A DNA stretch of 64,000 nt, taken from assembly GCF_019599185.1 (NCBI RefSeq), contig NZ_JAIEUL010000002.1, positions 1-64,000 on the forward strand, given 5' to 3'. The notes beneath the pieces were generated by a model. That model saw nothing but the letters and a program-made list of their open reading frames with translations, made no database searches and had not been told where the DNA came from. A program made the translations under genes and the position numbers. Origin of the DNA: Cryobacterium inferilacus. GTDB taxonomy: Bacteria > Actinomycetota > Actinomycetes > Actinomycetales > Microbacteriaceae. Each line of letters starts with the position of its first letter. Positions within the stretch are counted from its first letter, which is position 1. Shown here piece after piece: positions 35,827 to 43,756 of the stretch.

Positions 35827-36378
35827 ATGACCACCATTCCCGTCGGTGACGACCTCCGCACCGCGCTGCTGGCCTGCCTGGCCGTGCCGCGCTGGGCCGA
35901 CGAGGTGGTCGCCCTGGCACCATTCGCTTCGGCGGAGTCCCTCATCGACGCCGCCCGTGCCGCCGCCACGCCGCTGCCGCGGGCCGAGATCGATGCGGCC
36001 ATGGCCGAGCATCCGCGGATCGGCGACAGGCCCACCGGCGCCTCGCAGGCCGCGACCTTCTCCCGCTCGGAGCAGAACTCGGTCGACGCCGATGATGCCG
36101 ACCTGGCTGTGGCCCTGGCCGAGGGTAACCGGGTTTACGAAGCCCGCTTCGACCGGGTGTTCCTCATCCGTGCCGCCGGCCGCAGTCGCCGCGAGATCCT
36201 CGCCGAACTGCAGCGTCGGCTCGCCCTCGACGATGACACCGAGGCAGCGATCGTCGGCTCGGAGCTACGGGACATCACGCTGCTGCGTTTGGGAGTTCTG
36301 GCTCGGCAGTGGCAGGATGACCCGGTGCACGATTCCCCCGACCCCGACTCCACCGCAGCGCAGGACACCCGGCGATGA
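35827..36378 (+). CDS. uraD: OHCU decarboxylase
   Basis: The 183-residue enzyme decarboxylates 2-oxo-4-hydroxy-4-carboxy-5-ureidoimidazoline to (S)-allantoin. The catalytic His is in AEHPRIG, with the SRSEQNSV segment and the REILAELQRRLA helix following. ATG 35827 has AGGA upstream (in CGGAGGACCCC). It overlaps uraH by four bases, and the two act in consecutive steps after uricase. The last 15 residues are a Pro/Asp-rich tail. Confidence 0.93.
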   Translation: MTTIPVGDDLRTALLACLAVPRWADEVVALAPFASAESLIDAARAAATPLPRAEIDAAMAEHPRIGDRPTGASQAATFSRSEQNSVDADDADLAVALAEGNRVYEARFDRVFLIRAAGRSRREILAELQRRLALDDDTEAAIVGSELRDITLLRLGVLARQWQDDPVHDSPDPDSTAAQDTRR

Positions 36379-36719
36379 GCGCGCGCAGTCACATCACCAC
36401 GCACGTGCTCGATGCGGTGACCGGCCGCCCCGCAGCCCTCATCGGCGTGGTGCTCGAACACCACATCCACGGCAGCTGGCGCGAGATCGCGACCGCCCGC
36501 ACGGATGCCGACGGGCGAGTGAGCGATCTCGGCCCCGAGGCCGTGCCGGCCGGCCGCTACCGCATCACCTTCGATACCGGCACCTACTTCGCCGCCCGCA
36601 GCCAAGCGACCTTCTACCCGCACGTCACCATCGTCTTCGAGCTGGACGACGAGTCTGCCCACTACCACGTGCCGCTGCTGCTCAGCCCGTACGCGTACTC
36701 CACCTACCGCGGCAGCTGA
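36375..36719 (+). CDS. uraH: 5-Hydroxyisourate hydrolase (transthyretin-like)
   Basis: The 114-residue protein opens the ring of 5-hydroxyisourate. The family landmarks are ITTHVLDAVTGRPA at the N-terminus, the internal RTDADGR and FYPHVTIVF, and the C-terminal tetrapeptide YRGS that contributes to the active site. It is a homotetramer in other bacteria. It is coupled to uraD through ATGA and is the last gene of the pair. Confidence 0.96.
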   Translation: MSARSHITTHVLDAVTGRPAALIGVVLEHHIHGSWREIATARTDADGRVSDLGPEAVPAGRYRITFDTGTYFAARSQATFYPHVTIVFELDDESAHYHVPLLLSPYAYSTYRGS

Positions 36720-36874
36720 CCGAGCCGGTTCCGCGTCGGCTGACCGGCGGGCTCGCGCGCTGGCCGTGACTCGAGCGTCGTCATCAGCACTGACTCGACA
36801 GCGGGGCGAGCCCGAGCGAACGTCGCCGGATGTGCCGACCTCACGGTCTGCGTCTTGGTCGGTCCGGCATCGGG

Positions 36875-36920
36875 CATCAACTTTTGTTGACGGCGGTGCG
36901 GCCATCAACTAAAGTTGATG
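36875..36920. promoter_or_regulatory. Twin palindromic operators before the HTH/Clp-N locus
   Basis: CATCAAC-TTTT-GTTGACG (36875-36892) and the perfect CATCAAC-TAAA-GTTGATG (36903-36920) lie 28 bp apart centre to centre. The second ends one base before the ATG. TTGACG (36886) and TAAAGT (36910) may be the -35 and -10 of a leaderless promoter, so a bound regulator would block it. Confidence 0.75.
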
Positions 36921-36921
36921 C

Positions 36922-37140
36922 ATGTTCGAGCCCACCGAGATCCCGACACCGGACCATCCTGAGGAGGCCTTCGCGGCCGTCGTCGCACTGCGCCGCTTGT
37001 CGGCTCGGTTGGAGCGGTCCGCGGTGGACCATGCGCTGGAGCAGGGCTGGACCTGGAGCCAGATCGGTCAGGCGTTGGGCATGACGGCCCAGGCCGCGCA
37101 CAAGCGACTCGCGCCGCACCGTCGCGGGCTGCTCGACTAG
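36922..37140 (+). CDS. Small HTH protein
   Basis: The 72-residue protein is almost entirely a helix-turn-helix: a helix LRRLSARLERSAVDHALEQ followed by TWSQIGQALGMTAQAAHKRL, a typical recognition pair. It lacks a sensor domain. Its start lies one base after the twin palindromes, which suggests autoregulation. The Clp-N gene follows on the same strand after a repeat-rich 124-base gap; such HTH plus Clp-N pairs are common in actinobacteria. Confidence 0.82.
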   Translation: MFEPTEIPTPDHPEEAFAAVVALRRLSARLERSAVDHALEQGWTWSQIGQALGMTAQAAHKRLAPHRRGLLD

Positions 37141-37194
37141 CACCACCAGCACCACCAGCACCACCAGCACCAGCACCACCAGCACCACCAGCAC
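37141..37194. repeat. CACCACCAG 9-bp microsatellite-like array
   Basis: Five copies of CACCACCAG plus one shortened CACCAG unit lie between the HTH and Clp-N genes, starting at the base after the HTH stop codon. The array lies in the leader before the next ribosome-binding site (GAAGGAC at about 37252). Confidence 0.85.
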
Positions 37195-37264
37195 CGCGAG
37201 CTCCGCCCACCGCACCGTAGAACCTCCCGACGCGCACCACCGACAACGACGAAGGACAACTGAC

Positions 37265-37792
37265 ATGGGAATTCGACAGGCGATCACAGACATCCGCATG
37301 ATGAACTCGCTGTTCACCACGGCCGAGGCGCAGGCCGCGGAGCTCGGCGACGAGCTGCCGGGCGCCGAGCACCTGCTGCTGGCCGTGCTGGCCGGGCCGG
37401 ATGACTCCGGGCGACGCGCGTTCGCCACGTTCGGGGTGACGGCGGCACAGGTTCGGACGGCCATCGCTGACACGCACACGCTGGCCCTCCAGTCGGTGGG
37501 AATCGATCCCACCCTGGCGGATCGCGCTGGGGCAGATCGTACCGGGGCGGCGGCAGCGCCGACCGGACCCTACCGGAGCACCGGGGGATTGCAGGAGGTC
37601 TTCCAACGCGCCGTCGCCCTGTCGAAGGAAGGCGGGAGCCGGGGGCACACACTCCGCGCGGCCCACGTGGTCCGGGCGGTGTCGGAGGTCGAGCACGGCA
37701 CGGTGAGCCTGGCGTTCAGGCGGTTGGGTCTCGACCGGTTGGAGCTGCAGGAGGCGGCTCGCCGGGCGATCTCATCCCCTGCCGCCGACTGA
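37265..37792 (+). CDS. Clp N-terminal-domain protein
   Basis: The 175-residue protein consists of two Clp-N repeats of the type found in ClpA/ClpC, without the ATPase. The first covers about 8-72 (FTTAEAQAAELGDELPGAEHLLLAVL) and the second about 100-170 (LQEVFQRAVALSKEGGSRGHTLRAAHVV). Such stand-alone proteins may bind substrates or adaptors. ATG 37265 is preceded by GAAGGAC. Its pairing with a small HTH protein suggests stress-dependent expression. Confidence 0.87.
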   Translation: MGIRQAITDIRMMNSLFTTAEAQAAELGDELPGAEHLLLAVLAGPDDSGRRAFATFGVTAAQVRTAIADTHTLALQSVGIDPTLADRAGADRTGAAAAPTGPYRSTGGLQEVFQRAVALSKEGGSRGHTLRAAHVVRAVSEVEHGTVSLAFRRLGLDRLELQEAARRAISSPAAD

Positions 37793-37874
37793 CCGCGCAC
37801 GGCTGTGCAGTCCCGCTCCCCGTATCCGGCTCCCTGCATCCCGGACGCCGCCACGCCCCGATAGCGGGCGGCTC

Positions 37875-39365
37875 TCAGAAGGGTGGGTCTTCGGGCAGGT
37901 CGCTCGGCCGTGGGACGGCCGGGGCCGGGGCTGATTCCGGCTCTGGTGCCTGGGTGACAGGTGGGCCGAGAGCGGTTTCCGGGTAGGTGCGGTGGACCAG
38001 CCCGGCCGGGGAGGTCCAGACCAGGATGCCGCCGGGTTCCTGCACGACCGCCCAGTGCGATTGGTGTTTCAATCGGTGGTGGGCGGCGCAGAGGTGCGCG
38101 AGATTGTCGTAGTCCGTCGGTCCGCCGTCTTCCCAGGGCCGGGTGTGGTCGATATCGCTGCGGGAGGCGGGCCGGTTACAACCGGGGAACCGGCAGGTGC
38201 CGTCCCGCAACCGCAGCCACCGGCGGAGGTCGGCGGGGACTTTGTACTGCTCGCTGCCGACGGAAAGCACCACCCCGGTCTCGGGATTGGTCAGTAACCG
38301 GGTGAAGCTCGGCGCCCCCGCGGCGATCTCCCGGGCCGCTGCGGCCGGGATCGGCCCGTACCCCTCCAGAAAGCCGGGGGCGTCGCTTGCTCCCATGGCG
38401 GTGAGCACCGGAACGGTGACCATCACGCTGCCGCGGATGCCGCCGCCGGTGCCGGTCGGGGTGACCCCGTCCAGCAGCAGGTCGGCGATCGCATCGGCGC
38501 AGATCTGACCGATCGTGCGCCGCTGCTCCTCCGGGATCGACTCGACCTGGTACTCGCGGCTGCGGGTGGCTTCGGCGATGCTGGTCAACCGGTCATGGGC
38601 GGCCTGCGTCTGTTGCGCGGTGCCGTACCAGGTCAGGGTGCCCATCCCGTCCGGGCGGCCCTCCCACCACACGCCGCGTTCCTTCACCGCCTCGGTGGCG
38701 CGCTTGGTGATGGTTTTCGGGTGCGCCCGCTCCCGGATCCGGCGGGCCTTTGCCGCGAGTTTGCCGACGGTGAGGTCCTTCGCGACCGGCAGCAGCTGGG
38801 TTTCCAGGTCCGCGACCTCCTCCAACGGCAGGAAGCTGAGTTGCTCCATCAGTACCTGGCCGTGCCGGTAGCTGATCTCGCCACGACTCATCGCCGTCAA
38901 CGTGGCTGTCATTGGCCCGGCGAACATGGCCGCCTCCCCGATCAGGCCCTCCGCGGTGCGCTCCGCCAGTCGCAGGGTGCAGGCGACCTCGCTGATGACG
39001 GTGCGCCGGGCGATCTCCTGGTCCTCCCACGCCGCCACCTTCCGTGGGCTCGCGTCGGCATCCGTCAGCACCGGCCCGGCCGCGCCACCGCCGTCGTCGC
39101 CGGCGTAGGCCGGGCTGAGCAGTTTCGCCGTCACCGGGTCCGAGCTCCACTCCCGTAGGTCGTCGAGGTCCCGGGCACGTTGCGCGGTCGCTCTCGCGAT
39201 CTTCCGATGCGACTTCGCCACCCTGGCCATCTTTTTCGCCAGAGTGGCCCGCGCCTGTTCCTGCAGCGACCGCCGCCGCCTGTGTACCTGCTCCCGGGCG
39301 GACGCGTTCGGGTCGCCGGGCTGGTCGTCCGGGTCTTCTGAGAACTGCTCTGCGGGGCTGCTCAT
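37875..39365 (-). CDS. DUF222/HNH endonuclease (13E12-type)
   Basis: The 496-residue protein has an N-terminal DUF222 helical domain (about 60-330, LRLAERTAEGLIGEAAMF and SYRHGQVLMEQL) and a C-terminal HNH nuclease. The latter shows CRFPGCNRPASRSDIDHTRPWEDGGPT and LCAAHHRLKHQ with two Cys, two His and Asn landmarks. These proteins occur in many copies in actinobacteria, often near mobile DNA, and their roles are unclear. The C-terminal 30 residues are Pro-rich. ATG 39365 starts a polar N-terminus. The gene stands alone. Confidence 0.93.
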   Translation of the reverse strand: MSSPAEQFSEDPDDQPGDPNASAREQVHRRRRSLQEQARATLAKKMARVAKSHRKIARATAQRARDLDDLREWSSDPVTAKLLSPAYAGDDGGGAAGPVLTDADASPRKVAAWEDQEIARRTVISEVACTLRLAERTAEGLIGEAAMFAGPMTATLTAMSRGEISYRHGQVLMEQLSFLPLEEVADLETQLLPVAKDLTVGKLAAKARRIRERAHPKTITKRATEAVKERGVWWEGRPDGMGTLTWYGTAQQTQAAHDRLTSIAEATRSREYQVESIPEEQRRTIGQICADAIADLLLDGVTPTGTGGGIRGSVMVTVPVLTAMGASDAPGFLEGYGPIPAAAAREIAAGAPSFTRLLTNPETGVVLSVGSEQYKVPADLRRWLRLRDGTCRFPGCNRPASRSDIDHTRPWEDGGPTDYDNLAHLCAAHHRLKHQSHWAVVQEPGGILVWTSPAGLVHRTYPETALGPPVTQAPEPESAPAPAVPRPSDLPEDPPF

Positions 39366-39481
39366 ACCCTCATAGTCGCACCCACCACCGACACTCCAGG
39401 CCCGGAAAAGTCAGGTGTGGAAAGGACCGTGCGCAGCCTGATTGTGGAGGAGTGCTCCGGGCCGAATCGGTCGCGCGGCGG

Positions 39482-40207
39482 CTACCCCGTGACCGGCTCG
39501 ATCAGGGTCGCATCCTGCGGGTCGATCGCCCGCACGCTGTTCACCCTGCGGTCCACCAGACGGGTGCGCATGGTGGCCGCCACGGCCGTCGACGTGCCAT
39601 CCAGCAGGTCGATCATGTCGCGGCGGTTTCGGGCTGACACCGTCGGGTCGTCGGTGGTGATGGACTGCGGGTTCAGCCAGGTGGCCCAGGTGTCTGGTTC
39701 GAGGAAGGCCGGCATCCGGTCGTGTACCTCGCCGGATGCATCCTTGGCCTCCCTGGTGATGACGGCGAAGACCCGCGACCACTCGCCGTCGTCATCCTTC
39801 GACGCCCAGCTGACCCCGGCGGCCGCGAGCAGGCCGTCGCCGTGGATGAAGTGCGGCTGCTTCGCGCCCTTCTCGCCGGTCCACTCGTAGTAGCCGAGCA
39901 TGGGCACGATGCAGCGGGCGTTGGAGAACGCGCCCACCCAAAAGCGCTGGTCGAGCTTCTCCAGCCTGGCGTTGATGATCGGCCCGCGCCGCGGCGTCCC
40001 GGCCGGTTGCGGCCAGTCCCAGCGGGCCAGCGTCACCTCCCGGGTGGGGGAGTCGGCTCCCTCCGGCCGCCATTCGCGCACGATGGGCGCCGGGTCCGTG
40101 GGCGCGATGCTGTAGCTGGGCCGCCAGTCGCCTGGCCGGCCGCCGGCCGCGACGAACTCCTGGATCAGGTCGTCGACATCTTCGTTCATCGCAAATCTCC
40201 CGCACAT
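39482..40207 (-). CDS. SRAP domain protein (HMCES/YedK-like)
   Basis: The 241-residue protein begins MCGRFAMN. Cys2 is the nucleophile that forms a thiazolidine link to abasic sites in single-stranded DNA, protecting them. The other landmarks NARLE, GYYEW and HDRMP(A) are present with the catalytic Asn, Glu and His. ATG 40207 is fixed because Cys2 must follow the initiator Met. It is not adjacent to the SOS-controlled dnaE2 gene, and no SOS box is seen in front of it. Confidence 0.95.
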   Translation of the reverse strand: MCGRFAMNEDVDDLIQEFVAAGGRPGDWRPSYSIAPTDPAPIVREWRPEGADSPTREVTLARWDWPQPAGTPRRGPIINARLEKLDQRFWVGAFSNARCIVPMLGYYEWTGEKGAKQPHFIHGDGLLAAAGVSWASKDDDGEWSRVFAVITREAKDASGEVHDRMPAFLEPDTWATWLNPQSITTDDPTVSARNRRDMIDLLDGTSTAVAATMRTRLVDRRVNSVRAIDPQDATLIEPVTG

Positions 40208-40256
40208 GAGGGCGACAGTACTCCGCGCGTGCGACAGAGTCACGCGGATGCCGGGT

Positions 40257-40736
40257 TCAGTCCTCGGCGCCCACCCGCGACGAGAACCGTACGAGATACC
40301 CATCCGGGTCCTGCACCAGGAACTGGGCGACCCCGGCCCGCGTCTCACCGGTGGTGTACCACTTGGTTTCGGCGGGCATGAAGAGTGGCCACTCGGCGGC
40401 AGCCAGTCGCCCGAGCAGCGGCGCGATGTCGGGCAGCATGATCTGAAAGTTGATGCCGCGACCCAGCGGCCGCTCCAGGGCGGCGGGGATCCAGTTGCGG
40501 CCGATGCCGACCTGTTCGAGCATCAGATGCGCGGTGCCGCTCCGCAGGTACGCGAAGCCGTCGTCCGGCCGGTCGTAGAGCACCTCGAAGTCGCAGAGTC
40601 CCACCCAGAAGGCGAGGCTGGCGGCGAGATCTTCAACCAGGAGCTCGGGTACGAGATCCGGGAAGAACACCGGCTCCGGTCGTACCGATGGCTCGTCGCG
40701 TACCCCGCTACCGCCATCCGGTGCCACTGCAGTCAT
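40257..40736 (-). CDS. VOC family protein (bleomycin-resistance-like)
   Basis: The 159-residue protein has the paired beta-alpha-beta-beta-beta layout of the vicinal oxygen chelate fold. It starts DLVPELLVEDLAASLAFWVG and ends FLVQDPDGYLVRFSSRVG, and the HLMLEQVG and EWPLFMPAETKWY strands resemble bleomycin-binding proteins. It could sequester a drug or act on a small molecule. ATG 40736 is used because the longer frame runs into the divergent GNAT promoter. Confidence 0.82.
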   Translation of the reverse strand: MTAVAPDGGSGVRDEPSVRPEPVFFPDLVPELLVEDLAASLAFWVGLCDFEVLYDRPDDGFAYLRSGTAHLMLEQVGIGRNWIPAALERPLGRGINFQIMLPDIAPLLGRLAAAEWPLFMPAETKWYTTGETRAGVAQFLVQDPDGYLVRFSSRVGAED

Positions 40737-40806
40737 GCGTCCCAGTATGACCGCCACAGCCGCGTCGCCCGCACCCTGACCAGACCGGGTGCAGCACAAT
40801 CGACTC

Positions 40807-41286
40807 ATGACCGCCGAATCGGACCGCCCCATCCACATCCGTCACCTCGAACCGGCAGACCTGCTGGCGGTGGCAGAACTCCGCTGGCAGTGGGTGCTGG
40901 AGAACGACGGCACCCCCTCGGTCGGCCACGCCGAGTTCCTGGCGATCTTCGCCGACTGGGCTGCTGCCCACGACACGTCACACCACTGCACCGTGGTGAC
41001 CCGCGGTGAGACCGTGATCGGCATGGCCTGGCTAGCCACCGTGCCCCGGGTGCCGAGTTCACGCGCCCCCGTACGGGCCTCCGGCGACCTGCAGTGTGTC
41101 TACGTCGTTCCCACTGAGCGAGACTCCGGCATCGGCGGGCGGATGATCGCCGCGGTGCTGGCGCACGCGTTCGAGGCCGGCCTCGAACGGGTGACCGTGC
41201 AGTCCACCCCCGGCGCGGTCACCGCGTACGAGCGGGCCGGCTTCGCCGCCTCCGCCCGGCTGCTGCAGGCCACCCGCCCTGCCTGA
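40807..41286 (+). CDS. GNAT family N-acetyltransferase
   Basis: The 159-residue protein has the GNAT core: HIRHLEPADLLAVAELRWQW at the N-terminus, the LQCVYVVPTERDSGIGGRMI acetyl-CoA-binding motif (R-x-x-G-x-G) and VTAYERAGFA at the end. The acceptor is unknown. It is divergent from the VOC gene across 70 bases and its 3' end is followed by a partial copy of the 66-bp palindromic repeat. Confidence 0.9.
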   Translation: MTAESDRPIHIRHLEPADLLAVAELRWQWVLENDGTPSVGHAEFLAIFADWAAAHDTSHHCTVVTRGETVIGMAWLATVPRVPSSRAPVRASGDLQCVYVVPTERDSGIGGRMIAAVLAHAFEAGLERVTVQSTPGAVTAYERAGFAASARLLQATRPA

Positions 41287-41309
41287 CCGCCCGCGCCGCA
41301 AGCGCCCGC

Positions 41310-41334
41310 AACTGTGTCCGCACGGGGAACAGTT
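41310..41334. repeat. Partial copy of the 66-bp palindromic repeat
   Basis: AACTGT...AACAGTT encloses GTCCGCACGGGG. Read on the other strand it matches one arm of the copy at 57184 almost base for base (CCCCGTGCGGACA is shared). The centre of the full element is missing. It lies between the converging GNAT and guanine deaminase genes. Confidence 0.6.
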
Positions 41335-41355
41335 CGGGCCGACGATCGCGGGTGG

Positions 41356-42801
41356 CTAGGGAGCGGTGACCCGGCGTCCGCGCACGAAGACGCCGGTGAT
41401 CGCCGGCTGACGCAGGGCCATCAGCAGGGCGAACAGGGTCTGGTCGGTGGCCATGGCCTCGTCGTCGGCACGGATGCCGTTGGCCAGCACCGCCGCGAGC
41501 GGCTCCCACTTGTCTGGCTCGATCAGCAGGAAGTCGGCGTCCTTGCCCACGTCGAGATTGCCGTAGCGCTCCTCCATGTCCAGGGCCCTGGCACCGGCCA
41601 GGGTCGCCGTGAAGAGCAGCTCGGCCGGGCTGATCGACAGGCCGGCGTCGCCCGGCTCTGACAGGTGCACCTTGAAGCAGTCGTTGAGCACCCGGCTCAT
41701 CAGCCACTCGTCGCCCGCACCGATGTCGGAGCCGAGCGACACGTTCGCGCCGAAACCGGTCGTGCGGGTCCACGGCATGGTGCCGGAGCCGAGGAACTGC
41801 TGCGAGGTGGGGCAGTGCGCGATCGACGACCCGGTCTCGGCCAGGCGAGCCAGCTCACCATCCTCACAGTGCACGGCGTGCGCCAGGATGCTGCGCCGGC
41901 CGAGCAGACTCGACCCGCCGACGGCCGAGCCAGGCAGGAACTTGCCGTCGTAGGTGTCGAGGTAGTTCTCGACCTGGTAGATCGACTTGACCACGTCGAT
42001 CTCGCCGGTCTCCGGGCGGTTGTTCTCGTTGAGGTGACTGTGGAAGTAGACCCCGTCGCCGCGCACCCCGTCGTAGAGTTCGCCGAGCGCGGCGAGACTG
42101 TGCGGCGTCACCGACAGGCTGAACCGGGGCACGACCGCCACCTGCAGCAGCGCCGTGCGCGAGTCCCCGGTGTCGCGGGCGTGCCAGCGGGAGATCTCGT
42201 CGCTGACCAGCTCCAGCGCCACGGCCTCCGAGGTGACCAGGGCCCTGGCCGAGTCCGGGCCGACGGTCTGGATGCCGCGCCCGCTGACCAGGCGCAGCCC
42301 GGCCCGTTCCGACTCCGCGAACAGCGCGTCCTGGGCGTGCGGGAAGGCCGAGCCGAACACCAGGGCGCTCGTGGTGCCGGCCATGCTGCGCCGCCGGGTG
42401 AAGTCGCGGGCGATGTTCGCGGCGAACTCGTCGTCCTGCAGCCGGGTCTCGGCCGGGAACACGCAGTTGTCCAACCATTCGAGCAGCTGGCCGCCGCCGT
42501 ACGCATCCGTGGAGTAGGTCTGCGGAAAGTGCACGTGGGTATCGACGAAGCCGGGCAGGATGAACCCGCCCCCGGTGTCGGTGACCGGCAGGGAGGAGTA
42601 CCCGGCGGGCAGGTCGACCGCGCGGCCGACCCAGGCGATGGTGCCGTCGCCGGCGGTGACCAGCGCGCCCTGCGGCAGCGACACCAGGTGAGCCGGCGCC
42701 TCGGCCAGGGCGGGGGATCCGGCCACGTGGAAGACGTGGCCGAGGTAGACCCCGGCCAGGCCGGAACTGCCGGGTGAGCCGGCGGGCGGGGTGCTCGTCA
42801 C
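41356..42801 (-). CDS. guaD: Guanine deaminase
   Basis: The 481-residue amidohydrolase converts guanine to xanthine. Metal ligands and family motifs are visible in order: FVDTHVHFPQ, ENNRPETGEI following SHLNEN, the LAHAVHC histidine, AHCPTSQ and SLGSDIGAGD. GTG 42801 begins two bases after the uricase stop, so allB, uricase and guaD form one minus-strand operon. Its product feeds xanthine dehydrogenase encoded further downstream. Confidence 0.93.
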   Translation of the reverse strand: MTSTPPAGSPGSSGLAGVYLGHVFHVAGSPALAEAPAHLVSLPQGALVTAGDGTIAWVGRAVDLPAGYSSLPVTDTGGGFILPGFVDTHVHFPQTYSTDAYGGGQLLEWLDNCVFPAETRLQDDEFAANIARDFTRRRSMAGTTSALVFGSAFPHAQDALFAESERAGLRLVSGRGIQTVGPDSARALVTSEAVALELVSDEISRWHARDTGDSRTALLQVAVVPRFSLSVTPHSLAALGELYDGVRGDGVYFHSHLNENNRPETGEIDVVKSIYQVENYLDTYDGKFLPGSAVGGSSLLGRRSILAHAVHCEDGELARLAETGSSIAHCPTSQQFLGSGTMPWTRTTGFGANVSLGSDIGAGDEWLMSRVLNDCFKVHLSEPGDAGLSISPAELLFTATLAGARALDMEERYGNLDVGKDADFLLIEPDKWEPLAAVLANGIRADDEAMATDQTLFALLMALRQPAITGVFVRGRRVTAP

Positions 42802-42803
42802 CC

Positions 42804-43712
42804 TCAGACCAGCCCGGTGTACGAATCCCAGGCGGGCCCGGCATCCGTGGCGTCATCGTGCATCACGGTGGCCTGGATGAGCCCGTATGGGCGGTCGGCG
42901 GCGTGATAGACCTCGTTGTTGTTCTCCACACCGAATGGTGACAGGTCATAGAGGAAGTGGTGCTTGTTGGGTGCGGAGAGCCGGATTTCGGCGATGTTCG
43001 GGTAGGCCTCGAGCACGGCCTCGCCCATCTTGTACAGGGTCTGCTGCAGCGCGAGCGAGTGCACGACGGCGAACTGGGTCTTGAGGATCGCGGCGATGCC
43101 GGCGTAGCTGGCCTCCCAGTCCACGTCGGTGTGGTCGGTGAAGCGCCAGCCCGCCGTCAGCGAGGTGGCCATCACCCGGTCGTGGGTGGGCTGCAGCAGC
43201 GTGTACGGGTCCTGCATGAAACCGGAGAACTCCGACCCGGTGGACTTGAGCAGGATCAGATCCTTGAGACCGCCGACCACCCAGACCTGCTGGTTCTCGC
43301 CGGTGCCCTCCACCGAGATCGCCGCGGTGCGCACCTCCTGGCCGCGCCGCACCCAGGTGTGGTCGTGCTCCGTGCCGTCCACGACGACCCGCTCCCAGGC
43401 GAACTCCTCGATCTCCACCCTGGCACCGGCCACCGAGTTGATGTGGTCGACGAAGTGGCGAGCCAGGTCGAGACCGTAGCTCTCGATCGAGAGCAGGCCC
43501 TTTTCCTTGGCGAAGGAGTACGCGGTCTGCTTCTGGGTATCGGTGGGCAACACCTGCAGTTGGTCGCCGGCGAGGTGGGCCTGAGCGAAGTCGCCGTGCA
43601 GGGCGGTGGAGACGCTGATGTCGTGGATTTCGTGGCGAGGCGTGTCGCGGTAGATGCGCACGATGCGGTTCTCCGCCTTGCCGTAGCGGTTGGGTCCGAG
43701 AACGATCGACAT
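42804..43712 (-). CDS. pucL: Urate oxidase (factor-independent urate hydroxylase)
   Basis: The 302-residue cofactor-free enzyme oxidises urate to 5-hydroxyisourate. The tandem T-fold is marked by YGKAENRIVRIYRDTPRHEI, YSFAKEKG and the C-terminal LSAPNKHHFLYDLSPFG. ATG 43712 is preceded by AAGGAG; an in-frame ATG at 43736 is further out and lacks a site. No decarboxylase domain is fused, since UraD is encoded separately at 35827. Middle gene of the allB-uricase-guaD operon. Confidence 0.95.
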   Translation of the reverse strand: MSIVLGPNRYGKAENRIVRIYRDTPRHEIHDISVSTALHGDFAQAHLAGDQLQVLPTDTQKQTAYSFAKEKGLLSIESYGLDLARHFVDHINSVAGARVEIEEFAWERVVVDGTEHDHTWVRRGQEVRTAAISVEGTGENQQVWVVGGLKDLILLKSTGSEFSGFMQDPYTLLQPTHDRVMATSLTAGWRFTDHTDVDWEASYAGIAAILKTQFAVVHSLALQQTLYKMGEAVLEAYPNIAEIRLSAPNKHHFLYDLSPFGVENNNEVYHAADRPYGLIQATVMHDDATDAGPAWDSYTGLV

Positions 43713-43756
43713 GGGGTGCTCCTTCTGGTTAGGCATGATGCTGTGCTCGTCGAGGG

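Noticed and set aside
37141-37194. CRISPR-like array
   Set aside because: The unit is only 9 bp with no spacers; it is a simple tandem repeat.
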